A stretch of DNA of 64,000 nt from an uncultured Prevotellaceae bacterium (lineage in GTDB: Bacteria; Bacteroidota; Bacteroidia; Bacteroidales; Bacteroidaceae): NCBI GenBank assembly GCA_900313615.1, contig OMRP01000003.1, positions 62,001 through 126,000 on the forward strand. Direction: 5' to 3'. Within the stretch, counting starts at the first letter, position 1; each line of letters starts with the position of its first letter. Of the stretch, positions 63,329-64,000 are shown piece after piece. Under the pieces are notes generated by a model. It searched no databases and was not told where the DNA came from. It saw only the letters and a program-made list of their open reading frames with translations. The position numbers and the translations under genes were made by a program.

Positions 63329-64000
63329 ATGAAACAAATTAGTTTTGCTTTTGCATTTCTTGCAGTTTTGGCGTTCACTTCATGTGGTGGCAGCGATGAT
63401 GAGAATTCCAATGTGGTTGTTGACCCTGTTCCCGAGTTGGAAAAGCCTACAGCTGCCACGGCACTTACACTTGAGAATTCACCCATCATGGATGGCTCTG
63501 ATTCCACAGAACCACTGCGGACCCTGTTGATGTGCCGATTACTTGGTATGGAGTGTGAATGGATTCAGCACCTTGCAACTGATGGAAGATGGGGAATCGT
63601 TCCATTGTGGTATAAACTGTCAGATGTCGATAAAACTGCCTTGCAGCGGATTTTGAATAACCGAAATACGCATGGCTCGTTTGTTAGCCTGATAGATGGC
63701 GAGAACGACATCATCATCACTGCGCGTGGTATCAGTCGTGACGAGCAGAAGTATGCTGACGAGAAAAACGTAGCAATTACCTCATGTCCGGTTGCAAAGG
63801 ACGCTTTTGTGTTCATTGTCAATCCAAAGAATCCCGTTCGCAATCTTACCATAGGGCAGATACAGAAGATATACACGGGCGAGATACGTAACTGGAAGGA
63901 GGTAGGGGGTAACGATGCGACCATCAATCCCTATATACGCAATGCCAACTCGGGCAGTCAAGAGAAGATGGAGACGATTGTGATGAATGGCCTAACTATG
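63329..64000 (+). CDS. PstS-like phosphate-binding lipoprotein (3' end outside the window)
   Basis: The first 224 residues are seen; the frame is open to the edge. The lipoprotein signal is MKQISFAFAFLAVLAFTSC with Cys19. Ligand-loop motifs follow: DGSDSTEPL (about 58), an ITARGISRDE block, TIGQIQKIYTGEIRNWKEVGG split by short loops, and NANSGSQEKME. These are typical of PstS phosphate-binding proteins, but the N-terminal part is longer. The 96-bp gap from the previous gene and its different role suggest a separate transcript. Confidence 0.8.
   Translation, partial: MKQISFAFAFLAVLAFTSCGGSDDENSNVVVDPVPELEKPTAATALTLENSPIMDGSDSTEPLRTLLMCRLLGMECEWIQHLATDGRWGIVPLWYKLSDVDKTALQRILNNRNTHGSFVSLIDGENDIIITARGISRDEQKYADEKNVAITSCPVAKDAFVFIVNPKNPVRNLTIGQIQKIYTGEIRNWKEVGGNDATINPYIRNANSGSQEKMETIVMNGLTM

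Overview
The window looks like a chromosome segment from a Prevotella-like member of the Bacteroidales. The evidence is a primary sigma factor of the short Bacteroidetes type, many promoters that fit the Bacteroidetes pattern (TTG near -33, TAnnTTTG at -7), Bacteroidetes-only gene orders (rpmB-rpmG-DUF4295-ftsY-rimO-HU), TonB-receptor/ECF-sigma/anti-sigma sets, and a succinate-to-propionate pathway. I see no rRNA, tRNA, CRISPR array, insertion sequence or phage gene.

Layout. 1-6.3 kb: an AddB-like nuclease (cut by the window edge) and an AddA-like helicase-nuclease. 6.4-9.3 kb: rpoD and rpsA, the latter with a terminator-like hairpin in its leader. 9.6-13.0 kb: a J-domain co-chaperone, a zinc-ribbon membrane protein with a 39-bp repeat tail, and a GH25 lysozyme. 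13.1-20.0 kb: hexuronate breakdown. UxaA makes 2-keto-3-deoxygluconate, KdgK phosphorylates it and Eda cleaves it; a LacI-type regulator, an NhaC antiporter and an unknown protein lie alongside. 20.1-25.1 kb: a giant two-part membrane sensor, a response regulator and a small membrane protein. 25.3-29.6 kb: ribosomal proteins, FtsY, RimO and a tandem-HU membrane protein. 29.6-31.1 kb: FHA and HU/SPOR proteins on the opposite strand. 31.2-35.5 kb: divergent GH3 and GH5 glycosidases for plant polysaccharides.

35.7-44.2 kb is the propionate region. Three subunits of a sodium-pumping decarboxylase (beta, biotin carrier, gamma) and an AspT-family exchanger sit opposite mutA-mutB (methylmalonyl-CoA mutase). 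The carboxyltransferase alpha subunit and the epimerase are not in the window. 44.3-50.9 kb holds MgtC, ClpC, IspE, DnaB and an SGNH hydrolase. 51.1-55.0 kb is an ECF sigma, anti-sigma and TonB-type receptor set.

55.1-63.2 kb is the most unusual part. It has a Crp/Fnr-type regulator, three secreted thioredoxin-fold proteins, a second ECF sigma/anti-sigma pair and an unknown secreted protein. Two of the thioredoxin-fold promoters carry the same 20-nt palindromic element at exactly the same distance from the -7 box. Two of these proteins share a beta-rich module that is N-terminal in one and C-terminal in the other. A PstS-like lipoprotein runs off the right edge.

A second window-wide signal is phased 7- or 8-nt tandem repeats at the 3' ends of at least six minus-strand genes.
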